63,957 bases of DNA from Actinomadura sp. BRA 177 (GCF_013372625.1 NZ_JABXFD010000355.1:1-63957), one strand, 5' to 3'; shown: positions 17,801 to 25,985, counted from the first letter of the stretch. A program made the numbers and translations. Notes: a model not told the origin generated them from the sequence alone.

Positions 17801-19297
17801 GAGGAACTGACGCTCGACCTGACCACCGGCGGCCACCTCTACCTCGCCGGCTCCGCCCAGTCGGGCCGCTCCACCGCGCTGCGCACCATCGCCGGCTCCC
17901 TCGCCGTCTCCTGCTCCCCTTACGACGCCCACCTGTACGCGATCGACTGCGGCGCGAACGCGCTGCTCCCGCTGATCTCCCTGCCGCACTGCGGAGCCGT
18001 CGTCACCCGCGACCAGCTCGACCGTTGCGAACGGCTCCTCACCGCCCTCACCGCCGAGGTCGCCCGCCGCCAGCAACTCCTCGCCGAGGCCGGCTTCGCG
18101 TCCCTCGCCGAGCAGCGCGCCGCCGTCGCCGCCACCGACCGCCTCCCCTGGATGGTGCTGCTCCTCGACCGCTGGGAGGGCTTCCTCGGCGCGTTCGAGC
18201 ACTACGACTACGGCCGCCTCGTCGACCAGGCCATCCGCCTCCTCCGCGAGGGCGCCGCCGTCGGCCTCCGCGCCGTCTTCACCGGCGACCGCTCCGGCCT
18301 CGGCGGCCAGATCTCCACCGTCTTCGACCGCCGCCTACTCCTGCGCATGGCCGACCCGAACGACTACGGCTACGGCGGCCTCCAGGACAAACAGGTCCCC
18401 GCCGCAATGCCCCCCGGCCGCGCCCTGGAACCGACAACCCCAGGCGCACCGCCACACGAATCCCAGATCGGCCTCCTAGGGGACGACCCCTCAGGCACGT
18501 TCCAAGTCGCCGTCCTCCAGGAAATAGCCCGCACCTGCGTCTCCCGCTACGGACGCCTGCCCCGCCGCCAACGCCCCCTCCACGTGGACGAACTCCCCGT
18601 CCGCGTCACCTACCGCGAAGCAATGTCACTCGACCCGGAATTCACAGCCCCATCACCCCTCTGGGCCCTGGTCGGCGTAGGCGGCGACACCCTCGCCCCC
18701 ATCGGCATCGACCTCCTCAACGAGGGCCCAGGCTTCGCCGTCGCCGGCCCGCCCCGCTCAGGCCGCTCCACCACCCTCCGCACGATCGTCCACTCCCTCC
18801 TGGACCCCGCAGTAGGCGGCGGCCTCATACCCGTCGTCCTGGTAACCCCCCGCCGCTCCCCCCTCCGCCTGCTCTCCAGCCACCCGGGCGTCCTAGGCGT
18901 CCTCACTTCCGACGCCGACCCCGACGACCTAACCGAAGCCATAGGCGACGAGCACCGCTACGCCGTGATCGTGGACGACGCCGAGCTCCTCGACGAAACC
19001 GACCTGGACGACGCCCTCCGCGACGTCCTCCGCACCGCCCGCGACGGCGAACACGCCGTCGTCATCGGCGGCACCACCGCCGACCTGGGCCGCGGCTACC
19101 GCGGCTTCCTCTCCGACACCCGCCGCTCCCGCTCCGGCGTCCTGCTCTCCATCGACTCCCCCGACGACGGCGACCTCTTCGGCCTCCGCCTCCCCCGCAA
19201 CGCCCCCCTAACCGGCCCAACCGGCCGCGGCCTCTTCGTGGCAACGGGCATGACAACCCAAATCCAAGTAGCCCTCCCCCCACCCACCACCGACTGA
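14837..19297 (+). CDS. eccC: EccC-type type VII secretion ATPase with FHA domain
   Basis: A 1486-residue FtsK/SpoIIIE-family ATPase. An N-terminal region is followed by an FHA-like domain (about 105-200), two adjacent membrane helices (about 252-295), then three ATPase domains. The first has an intact Walker A, GTTGAGKSELLQ, with the lysine at about 679, and a Walker B-like LVLVIDEFAAM near 780. The second (GSAQSGRSTALRT, Arg at about 1011) and third (GPPRSGRSTTLRT, Arg at about 1310) replace the catalytic lysine by arginine, as expected for EccC domains that bind substrate and regulate rather than drive transport. It would export WXG100-type proteins through an ESX-like channel. Small WXG100-like genes lie at 21106-21727, but no eccB, eccD, eccE or mycosin gene is visible. 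GGAGG precedes the ATG by 5 bp. Confidence 0.9.
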   Translation: MRISFTALTGGGPRDVVINVDSEVTVGGVAQSLAATLDGPAPALTPRFSKAALLAKDGPGPRKALWMDGRMLDPQALAVKELRDGAVVAVEQRGAAATVLTEPTGLVEVRVAGGPAAGSVHRLGLGTSTIGSGRDVDVVLDDPSVPARSLRLTVGGDAVEVEPSAMTMQSSAALDGTPLGAKTIWPVGGMLSVGGSVLTLAPSAAPDTHLGPLPEGGLAFNRPPRLRPADRGRTLDVPKRPERNPRERLRLFGALLFSAFGLVMAFALGQWWWALFALAWPVMTLGEWVGDRLHGRKSYKKALKEYHHKSGEFDGEMERLRRADEAERRALHPDPAEVLLTATGPRRRLWERRRDDADALHLRVGLADLPARIELTGEPGEVRVPDARQVPVALPLADLGVIGLTGPRHASRGLARWLVAQAAVLHSPRDLAIVVLSADQRGGVEWNWVRWLPHCAPREGEDCVALVGTDPESAAHRVTELAIRVTERRRAAQAESSFFGQGGAPAVPYNILIVLDGARALRRIPGMPMLLSRGAEYGLYAICIDDEERLLPEECQAVAAWEPQWPSLIHLQGQGLEVVGPVVADQVSATWSDRVARALAPVRDVSREDAEDSIPADVRLLDVLDMPDPTAEHILQSWDRTGGRTTRVPIGLGSGQRYEIDLRTDGPHSLIAGTTGAGKSELLQTLIASLAVANRPDEMTFVLIDYKGGAAFKDCGRLPHTVGMVTDLDGHATERALESLAAELRRREEILLEAGAKDIDDYNDVRLTDSGLPTMPRLVLVIDEFAAMVTELPDFVTGLVDIGRRGRSLGVHLILATQRPAGVVTADIRANTNLRIALRVTDPDESTDVLDSPDAAQISKSTPGRCYVRSGVSSPQAVQSARIGGRRPGTAATTGPMILPLPWQGLGHPLPAPREAADDTTLATDLGVLVQAIDEAARRAGIARQPSPWLNPLPEQVRLAPRTAAGGSVVDVPPIPFGITDLPAVQSREELTLDLTTGGHLYLAGSAQSGRSTALRTIAGSLAVSCSPYDAHLYAIDCGANALLPLISLPHCGAVVTRDQLDRCERLLTALTAEVARRQQLLAEAGFASLAEQRAAVAATDRLPWMVLLLDRWEGFLGAFEHYDYGRLVDQAIRLLREGAAVGLRAVFTGDRSGLGGQISTVFDRRLLLRMADPNDYGYGGLQDKQVPAAMPPGRALEPTTPGAPPHESQIGLLGDDPSGTFQVAVLQEIARTCVSRYGRLPRRQRPLHVDELPVRVTYREAMSLDPEFTAPSPLWALVGVGGDTLAPIGIDLLNEGPGFAVAGPPRSGRSTTLRTIVHSLLDPAVGGGLIPVVLVTPRRSPLRLLSSHPGVLGVLTSDADPDDLTEAIGDEHRYAVIVDDAELLDETDLDDALRDVLRTARDGEHAVVIGGTTADLGRGYRGFLSDTRRSRSGVLLSIDSPDDGDLFGLRLPRNAPLTGPTGRGLFVATGMTTQIQVALPPPTTD

Positions 19298-19537
19298 TCA
19301 ACGCCGCCGAAACCGCCGCTCATCAACGGTGCCGAACGACGGATCCATCCACTCGGCAACCTTCTCCGGCGCTGGCTTCCCTTTAGCCGACCGCCACACG
19401 CAAAAGAACACCACCACAAACGCCACGGACAGGGTCACCGCATAAATGGCCCCGTATCCGAGGTCGTGCTTCTCACCCGGATCGAAGGAGAACGCGAAGG
19501 GCGAGACAGCGGTGACGCAGCCGACCAACCACGTCAC
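19298..19537 (-). CDS. Small membrane protein, possibly 5'-truncated
   Basis: About 79 residues from a GTG at 19537. It has two hydrophobic stretches (around WLVGCVTAVSPFAF and YAVTLSVAFVVVFFCVWR) and a charged C-terminus ending RRFRRR. Its stop abuts that of eccC (TGATCA). The open frame continues upstream to 19642, but that part lies inside the TnpB element and reads as its antisense, so the original start may have been lost to the insertion. No family recognised. Confidence 0.45.
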   Translation of the reverse strand: MTWLVGCVTAVSPFAFSFDPGEKHDLGYGAIYAVTLSVAFVVVFFCVWRSAKGKPAPEKVAEWMDPSFGTVDERRFRRR

Positions 19538-19569
19538 ACATAGATCACCGGACGACCGGAGGTGATGTA

Positions 19570-20745
19570 ATGATACAGTCACGGACTGTGAAATTGGTGG
19601 TGCAGGTGAAGCTGCTGCCGACGCCCGAGCAGGCGTCGGCACTGGAGCACACCCTGCATCGAGTCAACACCGCCGCCAACCAGGTGGCGGCCATCGCGTT
19701 CGCCCTCGGGCTCCGCGGCCGCGAACTGCCGTTGCGGACCCTATGCTACGGAGACCTCAAAGCCGATGGACTCGGCGCCCAAGCCGCCCAGCACGTGATC
19801 AAACGGGTCGTGGACGCCTACACCACCCTCCGGGCCAACATCCGCAACGGCAACCTCGGCGGCCCGGCATCCGCGCGGCGCCGCAAGGCCGAGTCCAAAC
19901 CCATCGTCTTCCGCGCCGACGCCGCGCACGCCTTCGACGACCGCAACCTGTCATGGCAACTGGACGCGGGCACCGTCAGCATCTGGACCACGGCGGGGCG
20001 GTGCAAGAACCTGAAGTTCGCCTGCTCGCCCGACCAGGCCAAGACGCTGGCCGCGTACCGCAAGGGCGAATCGGACCTGGTGCACCGGGACGGCAAGTGG
20101 TTCCTGATCGCCACGTGCGATGTCCCCGAGTCCGAGGTGTACGAGCCGGCCGACTGGGTGGGCGTGGACCGCGGCATCGTCAACCTGGCCACCACCAGCG
20201 ACGGCGACAACCACCAGGGCCGCCGCCTCGACCGGTACCGGCGCTGGCAGGCCCGCAAACGCGCCGAACTCCAAGCCAAACGCACCCGGTCGGCGGCCCG
20301 GCTGCTGAAGAAGCGGGCCCGCCGCGAGAGGCGGCACGCCACACATGTCAACCACAAGATTTCCAAGCAGGTCGTTGCCGTCGCGGCACGCACCGGACGC
20401 GGCATCGCACTCGAAGAACTGAGTGGGATCCGCGCACGGGTCACGGTTCCTCGCGACCAGCGGGCACGCCTGTCCTGTTGGCCTTTCCACCAACTCGGGC
20501 AGTTCATCGCCTACAAGGCCCGCCGCCAAGGCGTGCCGTTCATCGAGGTGGATCCGGCCTACACCTCGCAGCGCTGCCCGCGCTGCGGCCACACCGAGCG
20601 GGCCAACCGACCCGCCCGGGACCACTTTGCATGTCGCCGGTGCGGTCTCGCTGGGCCCGCCGACGTCGTCGCCGGGGTCAACGTGCGCGACCGCGCACGC
20701 TCGGCGTGGGTATTCGTCAACATGCCCCAACCCGCCCCCACCTAG
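19570..20745 (+). CDS. tnpB: TnpB RNA-guided endonuclease (IS605 OrfB family)
   Basis: A 391-residue TnpB. The RuvC-like triad is present: Asp200 in GVDRGIVNLA, Glu282 in IALEELSGIR, and Asp365 in GPADVVAGVNVRDRA. A four-cysteine zinc knuckle (CPRC…CRRC, cysteines at 336, 339, 355, 358) sits between the last two, as in active family members. The helical and basic regions before the RuvC part are of normal length. TnpB proteins use an RNA made from the element's 3' end to cut the empty donor site, favouring element retention. A GTG at 19588 (MKLVVQVKLLPT) is an alternative start. It looks intact, so it may be functional. Confidence 0.92.
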   Translation: MIQSRTVKLVVQVKLLPTPEQASALEHTLHRVNTAANQVAAIAFALGLRGRELPLRTLCYGDLKADGLGAQAAQHVIKRVVDAYTTLRANIRNGNLGGPASARRRKAESKPIVFRADAAHAFDDRNLSWQLDAGTVSIWTTAGRCKNLKFACSPDQAKTLAAYRKGESDLVHRDGKWFLIATCDVPESEVYEPADWVGVDRGIVNLATTSDGDNHQGRRLDRYRRWQARKRAELQAKRTRSAARLLKKRARRERRHATHVNHKISKQVVAVAARTGRGIALEELSGIRARVTVPRDQRARLSCWPFHQLGQFIAYKARRQGVPFIEVDPAYTSQRCPRCGHTERANRPARDHFACRRCGLAGPADVVAGVNVRDRARSAWVFVNMPQPAPT

Positions 20746-20866
20746 CGTGAGGGCCGGTGGATGCGACCCGTGACCGCCCCACCGTAACGGGCAGTCGGGA
20801 GCGTAAACAAAACCCCCAAAGGACCGAACAGACAAGCCCGGTCCCGGTCAGGGGCGAGTAGTTGAC
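20746..20866 (+). ncRNA. Probable omega RNA scaffold at element 3' end
   Basis: In TnpB elements the guide RNA overlaps the 3' part of tnpB and ends at the right end of the element. Here the segment after the stop ends in a GC-rich foldable block (GCCCGGTCCCGGTCAGGGGC, 20836-20855) followed by GAGTAGTTGAC. If the boundary is right, the guide begins at 20867 (GTAGTCGCCGTCTTGGCG). Inferred from position and form, not from a covariance search. Confidence 0.5.
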
Positions 20867-21119
20867 GTAGTCGCCGTCTTGGCGACAGATGATGAGGGCG
20901 AGCTTCTGACGGTTCCATGTCGGAGGCGGCCTCGTCGGCCCAGGCGGCGATGCGTTTGATCTCCATCGCGGGCGCCGTGCTGACCTGGGCGGTGTTGAGG
21001 GCCTGCCACAGCTTGTCGGCGAGTCCGGCCAGTTTCGGGGCGGCCTGCGTGAGCTGCTGGGTCATGTGCTCGAACTCGGCGAGTTTCACGCCGCAGGTGC
21101 CGGGGTCAAGCCAGCCCAT
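20867..21119 (-). pseudogene. Disrupted ESX-associated helical protein
   Basis: The 5' end reads as a helical protein from the ATG at 21119 (MGWLDPGTCGVKLAEFEH…AAWADEAASDM). Near 20917 the frame fails. After an apparent 2-bp loss (ATGTGG to ATGG) the next frame continues with plausible protein, WNRQKLALIICRQDGDY, up to the right end of the TnpB element at 20866, where it is cut off. So there are two lesions: a frameshift and an insertion. The start overlaps the upstream WXG100-like gene by 14 bp. Context suggests an ESX-linked small protein. Which lesion came first is unknown. Confidence 0.65.
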
Positions 21120-21354
21120 GTGAGCCTCGGTCCAGTTCGTCCCGGACGAGTTGCAGGGCCTTGCGCAGTTCGGCGTGCAGGGCGGCGTCGTTCGCGTCGA
21201 GCTTGCGCGCGAAAGTGCGGGAGGCGGTGCCGCCGACCCAGGCGTGGTCGTCCATGGCGTGGCGGGAGGCGGTGAACAGGTGCCAGTGCTCGTCGGACAG
21301 CACTTGGATCGCGCCCAGGAGGAATTGCAGTTGCAGCGGTGACGGCTTGCTCAC
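21106..21354 (-). CDS. WXG100-like small helical protein
   Basis: An 82-residue protein with two predicted helices separated by AWVGGTASRTF, a W-x-G-like turn as in WXG100/ESAT-6 family proteins. Length and position beside another WXG100 protein and an EccC gene support a secreted ESX substrate or partner. The WVGG turn is slightly off the classical WxG, so it may be a distant member. Confidence 0.7.
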   Translation of the reverse strand: MSKPSPLQLQFLLGAIQVLSDEHWHLFTASRHAMDDHAWVGGTASRTFARKLDANDAALHAELRKALQLVRDELDRGSHGLA

Positions 21355-21457
21355 GGGGGTCCCGCTGGCGTGGCCCGGTCGCGGGGACGCCGGGGGTGGA
21401 AGCTGAATGCGGGTCCCGGCCTCGGGGGGATGGGCCGGGACCCGCGGCTCAGGGGGG

Positions 21458-21727
21458 TCAGCGGGTGGCGGCCTCGATGTTCTGCTGGGACTTGCGGATG
21501 TCCTGGCTGCCCTGCTCCAGGGCGACGGCCATCTTGTCGAAGGCGGTCTTGGCCTCGGCCCAGGCGGAGCGGAAGCGGTCGGCGCCGGGGCCCCACCAGG
21601 CGGCGCTGCTGCTCACCGTGCGGCCGTTCAGGTCCTTGATCAGTGCGTCGAGGTTGCGGGAGTGCTTGCTGAAGATGCGGGACAGTTCCTCGAGCTCGCC
21701 CAGGTTGGCTCCGCGCTTGTCGCCCAT
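21458..21727 (-). CDS. WXG100-family ESX protein
   Basis: An 89-residue helical hairpin protein. The turn SAAWWGPGADRFRSAW contains the W-x-G motif and the following helix carries the DRFRSAWAE pattern typical of actinobacterial WXG100 proteins. No signal peptide is present, as expected for ESX export. It lies 103 bp upstream of the second WXG100-like gene on the same strand; the two may act as a pair. The likely motor is the EccC encoded at 14837. Confidence 0.85.
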   Translation of the reverse strand: MGDKRGANLGELEELSRIFSKHSRNLDALIKDLNGRTVSSSAAWWGPGADRFRSAWAEAKTAFDKMAVALEQGSQDIRKSQQNIEAATR

Positions 21728-21934
21728 GGCTCCGGCCCTTTCGTCGCAGCTCGCCGAACGTTTTGAAAGAATGGCGTCAGCTTACGCCCCATCTCTCACG
21801 TCAATCCAGGTGTGCCTCGCACGTCCTCTACCGAAACGCCCATAATCCCGCCATCTCGGGATGTCCGGATGTGGCCACGGACGGGTTATGACGTCCTTAC
21901 TTACTGTCCGTCAAGGGAATTTCAGAAAGCGCGG

Positions 21935-22477
21935 TCAGCGGTCGGGGGTGACCGGGTCGTTGACCGGGTGGGCGTCCGGGTCCAGGACGCGTTCGGCGAC
22001 CAGGGTGATCTGCTCGCCGCGCGTCCGGAACACGAAGCGGCGCCGGACCGACTGGACGACCTTGCCGCCGCCGTACTTGACCTCGGTGTGCTCGACCGCT
22101 TCGAGGGTGATGCGGTCGCCGTTCCGGACGGCGCGCGCCGGGTCGAGTCGGGTGCGGGCGCCGGTGTAGGCGGGGCCGCCCGCGACGGGCGCGCGGTTGC
22201 GGGTCTCCAGTTCCCGGACGGCCCGCTCCTGCGAGCGCGCCAGCTTCGGGGAGATCCGCACGCCGAGGACCTCGGTCGGCATGTCGCGGCGGTCCCGGTC
22301 GTGTTTCGGGACGAGGGCCTGCGAGCGGCGTTCCAGGAAGGCGCTCGCGACGACCGTGAGCTGCTCGGTGACGTAGTCCTCCACGGCCGGGCTCTCCCGC
22401 CGGACGCCGGACGAGGGCGCCGCCAGGCAGCATGCCAGCATGACCGCCAGGCCGGCCCGGGGCCACGGGCGCACCAT
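21935..22477 (-). CDS. Predicted secreted protein, unknown function
   Basis: A 180-residue protein. The ATG at 22477 is chosen because a GGAG ribosome site lies about 8 bp upstream and the next residues form a signal peptide (arginines, then GLAVMLACCLAAPSSG). A cysteine pair at the end of the hydrophobic stretch could be a weak lipobox. The mature part is charged and rich in beta-like segments (ITLEAVEHTEVKYGGGKVV; RRRFVFRTRGEQITLVAERV). No family recognised. It stands upstream of the WXG100 genes on the same strand, so it may belong to the ESX island. Confidence 0.65.
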   Translation of the reverse strand: MVRPWPRAGLAVMLACCLAAPSSGVRRESPAVEDYVTEQLTVVASAFLERRSQALVPKHDRDRRDMPTEVLGVRISPKLARSQERAVRELETRNRAPVAGGPAYTGARTRLDPARAVRNGDRITLEAVEHTEVKYGGGKVVQSVRRRFVFRTRGEQITLVAERVLDPDAHPVNDPVTPDR

Positions 22478-22551
22478 CGGCTTCTCCAGCTGATCATGGG
22501 CAGCAGATTCGAGCCGAGGGTACACCGGCGGGCGCGGTGCGCAGGGCGCGC

Positions 22552-22605
22552 TTTCCCGCGAAGGCCCGCGCCCCGGTGGAAGGGGGCGCGGGCCTTTTCG
22601 GGAAA
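22552..22605. terminator. Strong bidirectional hairpin terminator
   Basis: A 14-bp perfect stem (AAGGCCCGCGCCCC with GGGGCGCGGGCCTT, 22561-22574 and 22583-22596) is extended by a second pairing TTTCCCG/CGGGAAA at its base. A TTTT run follows on the plus strand. It separates the 22613 gene from the secreted-protein gene downstream on the minus strand. Confidence 0.85.
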
Positions 22606-22612
22606 TGGCAGG

Positions 22613-22939
22613 TCAGTTCGCTTCGCTCTCCAGTGCGGCGACGCGGGAACGGGCCTGCGCCATCGCCTCGTGATAGCGCTCCTCCCATTCCGGGTCGCCG
22701 TCCGGGATGGCCGCGACCGTCTGCCGTCCGAGCTCGGCGCGCAGGTCGCCGGCGTCGTCCCGCGACACCTGCCGGACGACGACCGTGGTGACGCCGCCGG
22801 ACGACTCGGTGTGCGCCTCCCACCGGGCACCGCGCTCCAGCGCCGTCCTACCGGACGAGCGGTCGGCGAACGCGTACATCAGCAGGACGACCACCACGGC
22901 GACGACCGCCAGCGCCACCAGAACGATCAGGAACCGCAC
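22613..22939 (-). CDS. Small membrane-anchored protein
   Basis: A 108-residue protein with one N-terminal membrane helix (FLIVLVALAVVAVVVVLLMYAF) and a short hydrophilic domain ending in a charged helix. It lies 12 bp after the SPFH gene on the same strand, so it is probably its operon partner. No family recognised. Confidence 0.7.
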   Translation of the reverse strand: MRFLIVLVALAVVAVVVVLLMYAFADRSSGRTALERGARWEAHTESSGGVTTVVVRQVSRDDAGDLRAELGRQTVAAIPDGDPEWEERYHEAMAQARSRVAALESEAN

Positions 22940-22951
22940 GATCGGCCTCCG

Positions 22952-24007
22952 TCACTTGCCCCGCAGGAGCGAGCCGTTCGGGTTGCCGGGCGCGTAGACC
23001 GTGATGCCCTGCGGGAGCGCCTTCAGTTCCTCGATCCTCGCGCAGGTCGGGCACTTGTTGTAGCCGTTCTGCCGGGCCTTGTTGGCCGCGGCCTCCGCCT
23101 TGGCCGTGGCGACCTTCGCCTGCGCCTCGCTGACCTGGGCGAACGCGGCCTGGGCGCGGTCCACGGCGTCCTGCACCTTGGACGGCAGGGTGATCCGGAC
23201 GAGGTTGAAGTGGATGTTGGTGACGAACTTGCCGCCGAGGGTCTGCTCCAGGTCGGCGGCCAGGCTCGTGTTGATCGCGTTCTGCACCTTGGCGATGTTG
23301 GCGTTGTTGCTCTGCGCCTTCTGCCCGACGGCCTGGGCGTTCTTCGGCTGCGCGGAGGAGTTCTGCACGAGGGCGCAGGACGAGACCAGCTCGGCGCAGC
23401 GGAAGCTGTTGATCTGGCTGCGCAGGTCGTTGTCGATCACCGGCCGGACGATCTGGTCGAGGAACGCGGACCAGCCCCTGTCGCCGTCGTACACGTTGTA
23501 CATCTCACCGCCGGCGCTGCGGAACTTGCGGGTGCCGTACTTGTCGTCGAAATCCCTGAGCGCCTTGTGGTCCTGGTTGAGGGTGAAGTACAGGGTCCCC
23601 TCGATGCCCATGTTGACGCCGTCCGCGCTGGGCACGGTGACGACGTCGACGCCGGTCTCGTCGCCCTTCCGCGCGTCCGAGGTGATCGTGTAGAAGCGCT
23701 GCTGGGCGGGGTACTTGTGCACCTGGGAGTAGAGCCCGATCCAGACCCGGCCGGAGCCCGGGTCGATGACCTGCCGGATCCTGTTGTTGTCGAAGAACCC
23801 GCCGTTGCGGACGACGGCGATCTCGCCGCCGCTCGTCCGCTCGAATCCGCCGAACAGGGCGCTGAGCACCGGCCAGCCGACGACGACCAGCAGGACGGCG
23901 GCGACGATGGCGGTGCGCCGGCGGGGCTTGCTCAGCCCCGAGACCCGGTTCTTCCCCGCAGACCGGATCCTGCCGGCGGACGACGCGGACGACTCCTTGT
24001 TGGCCAC
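22952..24007 (-). CDS. SPFH/band 7-domain membrane protein
   Basis: A 351-residue protein from the GTG at 24007, chosen because GAGGAG lies 5 bp upstream; a GTG at 24022 is also open. One membrane helix near 35-60 (AIVAAVLLVVVGWPVLSALFG) is followed by an SPFH-like domain (…GYSQV-type strands; VDVVTVPSADGVNMGIEGTLYF) and an Ala/Glu/Lys-rich coiled-coil (DRAQAAFAQVSEAQAKVATAKAEA, shortened) as in prohibitin/flotillin proteins. A CPTC motif near the C-terminus (YNKCPTCARIEEL) may bind metal or form a disulfide. Such proteins oligomerise into membrane microdomain scaffolds. Confidence 0.85.
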   Translation of the reverse strand: MANKESSASSAGRIRSAGKNRVSGLSKPRRRTAIVAAVLLVVVGWPVLSALFGGFERTSGGEIAVVRNGGFFDNNRIRQVIDPGSGRVWIGLYSQVHKYPAQQRFYTITSDARKGDETGVDVVTVPSADGVNMGIEGTLYFTLNQDHKALRDFDDKYGTRKFRSAGGEMYNVYDGDRGWSAFLDQIVRPVIDNDLRSQINSFRCAELVSSCALVQNSSAQPKNAQAVGQKAQSNNANIAKVQNAINTSLAADLEQTLGGKFVTNIHFNLVRITLPSKVQDAVDRAQAAFAQVSEAQAKVATAKAEAAANKARQNGYNKCPTCARIEELKALPQGITVYAPGNPNGSLLRGK

Positions 24008-24153
24008 GACCACTCCTCTCACACCCCCGCGCCACTCGGCTCGCGGGTCGGTGGATGAGACGGCGGAAGGTCCGTCCGGGCTCCCCCGGTCACCAGACCG
24101 TTATCCGGCGAGACCTCCCGCTATCCGGGACTTGGGACCCGATAAGGAGGGGC

Positions 24154-24182
24154 TTACGAAATCCTGGTTCGGCCGTTATCTA
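24154..24182 (+). promoter_or_regulatory. Putative promoter of the carboxylase gene
   Basis: TTACGA (24154-24159), a 17-bp spacer, then TATCTA (24177-24182), about 33 bp before the GTG start. The spacing and -10 match a housekeeping actinobacterial promoter. Confidence 0.5.
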
Positions 24183-24214
24183 GACTGCCTGCGAGGTTGA
24201 AGGAGGAGACCCAC

Positions 24215-25978
24215 GTGCGCAAGGTCCTGATCGCCAACCGCGGTGAGATCGCGGTCCGCATAGCCCGTGCCTGCCGCGACGCCGGTCTGGCCAGTGTGGC
24301 TGTCTACGCCGAGCCCGATCTGGAGGCGCTGCACGTTCGGGTCGCCGACGAGGCGTTCGCCCTGGACGGGCAGACGGCCGCCGAGAGCTATCTGAACATC
24401 GAGAAGCTGCTGAAGATCGCCGAGGAGGCCGGCGCGGACGCCGTCCACCCCGGGTACGGGTTCCTGGCCGAGAACGCCGACTTCGCGGCCGCCGTCGAGA
24501 ACGCCGGGCTGACCTGGATCGGCCCGCCGCCCGCCGCGATCACCGCGCTGGGCGACAAGGTGCAGGCCCGGCACATCGCGCAGAAGGTCGGCGCGCCCCT
24601 CGTGGCCGGCACCAAGGACCCGGTCTCGGGCGCGGACGAGGTCATCGCGTTCGCCGAGGAGAACGGCCTGCCCATCGCGATCAAGGCGGCGTTCGGCGGC
24701 GGCGGGCGCGGCCTGAAGGTCGCCCGCGAGCTGGACGAGGTCGCCGAGCTGTACGACTCCGCCGTCCGCGAGGCCGTGGGCGCGTTCGGCCGCGGCGAGT
24801 GCTTCGTCGAGCGGTACCTCGACAAGCCCCGGCACGTCGAGACCCAGTGCCTGGCCGACAAGCACGGCAACGTGGTCGTCGTCTCCACCCGCGACTGCTC
24901 GCTGCAGCGCCGGCACCAGAAGCTCGTCGAGGAGGCCCCGGCGCCGTACCTGTCGGACGAGCAGCTCGAACTGCTGTACACCTCGTCCAAGGCCATCCTG
25001 AAGGAGGCCGGGTACGTCGGCGCGGGGACGTGCGAGTTCCTCGTCGGCCAGGACGGCACGATCTCCTTCCTTGAGGTCAACACCCGCCTCCAGGTCGAGC
25101 ACCCGGTCACCGAGGAGGTCGCGGGCGTCGACCTCGTCCGCGAGATGTTCCGCATCGCCGACGGCGAGGAGCTCGGCTACGGCGACCCGGAGCTGCGCGG
25201 CCACTCGATCGAGTTCCGGCTGAACGCCGAGGACGCGGGCCGCGGGTTCCTGCCGGCCGTCGGCACGCTGACCGCGTGGCAGCCGCCGACCGGCCCGGGC
25301 GTCCGGCTGGACGCGGGCTACGAGGCCGGCCACACCGTCCCGCAGGCGTTCGACTCGCTGATCGCCAAGCTGATCGTGACGGGCGCGACGCGGCGGCAGG
25401 CCGTCGAGCGGTCCCGCCGCGCGCTCGCCGAGTTCGTCATCGACGGCATGCCGACGGTGCTGCCGTTCCACCAGGCGGTGCTGGACGACCCGGCGTTCGT
25501 CCCGGCGGACGACGAGACGCCGTTCTCCGTCCACACCCGGTGGATCGAGACCGAGTTCGACAACCAGATCCCGCCCTTCGAGCACGTGCCGGCCGATGAG
25601 GCGGAGGACGGCGAGCGGGAGCACGTCACCGTCGAGGTCGGCGGCAAGCGCATCGAGGTCGTCCTGCCCGCCGGGTTCGGCGCCTCGGCGGCGCCCGCCG
25701 GCAAGGCGCAGCCCGCCAAGCGGCGCGGCGGCAAGAAGGGCGGCGGCGCGCAGGCGTCCGGCGACTCCCTGGTCAGCCCGATGCAGGGCACCATCGTCAA
25801 GATCGTCGTCGAGGACGGCGCGACCGTGGCGGCCGGCGACACCATCGTGGTCCTGGAGGCCATGAAGATGGAGCAGCCGCTCACCGCGCACAAGGCCGGG
25901 ACGCTCACCGGCCTGGCCGCCGAGGTCGGCCAGACCGTCTCCGCCGGCGCCGTGATCTGCGAGATCAAGGACAGCTGA
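24215..25978 (+). CDS. accA: Acyl-CoA carboxylase alpha chain (biotin carboxylase + BCCP)
   Basis: A 587-residue protein combining a biotin carboxylase domain ([20 protein letters not shown] at the start; ATP-grasp with [28 protein letters not shown]) with a C-terminal biotinyl carrier domain. The biotinylation motif EAMKME has its lysine at about residue 551. It carboxylates biotin with ATP and bicarbonate and passes it to a separate carboxyltransferase beta subunit to make malonyl- or methylmalonyl-CoA. The Lys/Gly/Ala linker before the BCCP domain is typical of actinobacterial AccA/PccA/BccA. The GTG at 24215 has AAGGAGG about 8 bp upstream. No beta-subunit gene is nearby. The symbol follows actinobacterial usage; the precise acyl-CoA is undetermined. 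Confidence 0.93.
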   Translation: MRKVLIANRGEIAVRIARACRDAGLASVAVYAEPDLEALHVRVADEAFALDGQTAAESYLNIEKLLKIAEEAGADAVHPGYGFLAENADFAAAVENAGLTWIGPPPAAITALGDKVQARHIAQKVGAPLVAGTKDPVSGADEVIAFAEENGLPIAIKAAFGGGGRGLKVARELDEVAELYDSAVREAVGAFGRGECFVERYLDKPRHVETQCLADKHGNVVVVSTRDCSLQRRHQKLVEEAPAPYLSDEQLELLYTSSKAILKEAGYVGAGTCEFLVGQDGTISFLEVNTRLQVEHPVTEEVAGVDLVREMFRIADGEELGYGDPELRGHSIEFRLNAEDAGRGFLPAVGTLTAWQPPTGPGVRLDAGYEAGHTVPQAFDSLIAKLIVTGATRRQAVERSRRALAEFVIDGMPTVLPFHQAVLDDPAFVPADDETPFSVHTRWIETEFDNQIPPFEHVPADEAEDGEREHVTVEVGGKRIEVVLPAGFGASAAPAGKAQPAKRRGGKKGGGAQASGDSLVSPMQGTIVKIVVEDGATVAAGDTIVVLEAMKMEQPLTAHKAGTLTGLAAEVGQTVSAGAVICEIKDS

Positions 25979-25985
25979 CCGCGGA

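Larger units (their letters stand above)
19555..20866 (+). mobile_element. TnpB-only (IS1341-type) IS200/IS605-family element
   Basis: A single tnpB gene with no tnpA, inserted in the ESX island between a small membrane gene and a decayed minus-strand gene. The right boundary is placed after AGTTGAC (20860-20866), preceded by a hairpin-like GC block, matching the general form of right ends of this group; coding sequence of the disrupted gene resumes immediately after it. The left boundary is only approximate, since no diagnostic motif could be fixed. Confidence 0.65.

Noticed and set aside
15883..19386. Very long second frame inside eccC
   Set aside because: Arg/Pro/His-rich translation typical of a frame shadow. 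The other frame carries the FHA, membrane and ATPase motifs.
24197..24214. TTG start for the carboxylase
   Set aside because: It overlaps the AAGGAGG ribosome site that serves the GTG at 24215, and the family N-terminus begins at KVLIANRG.
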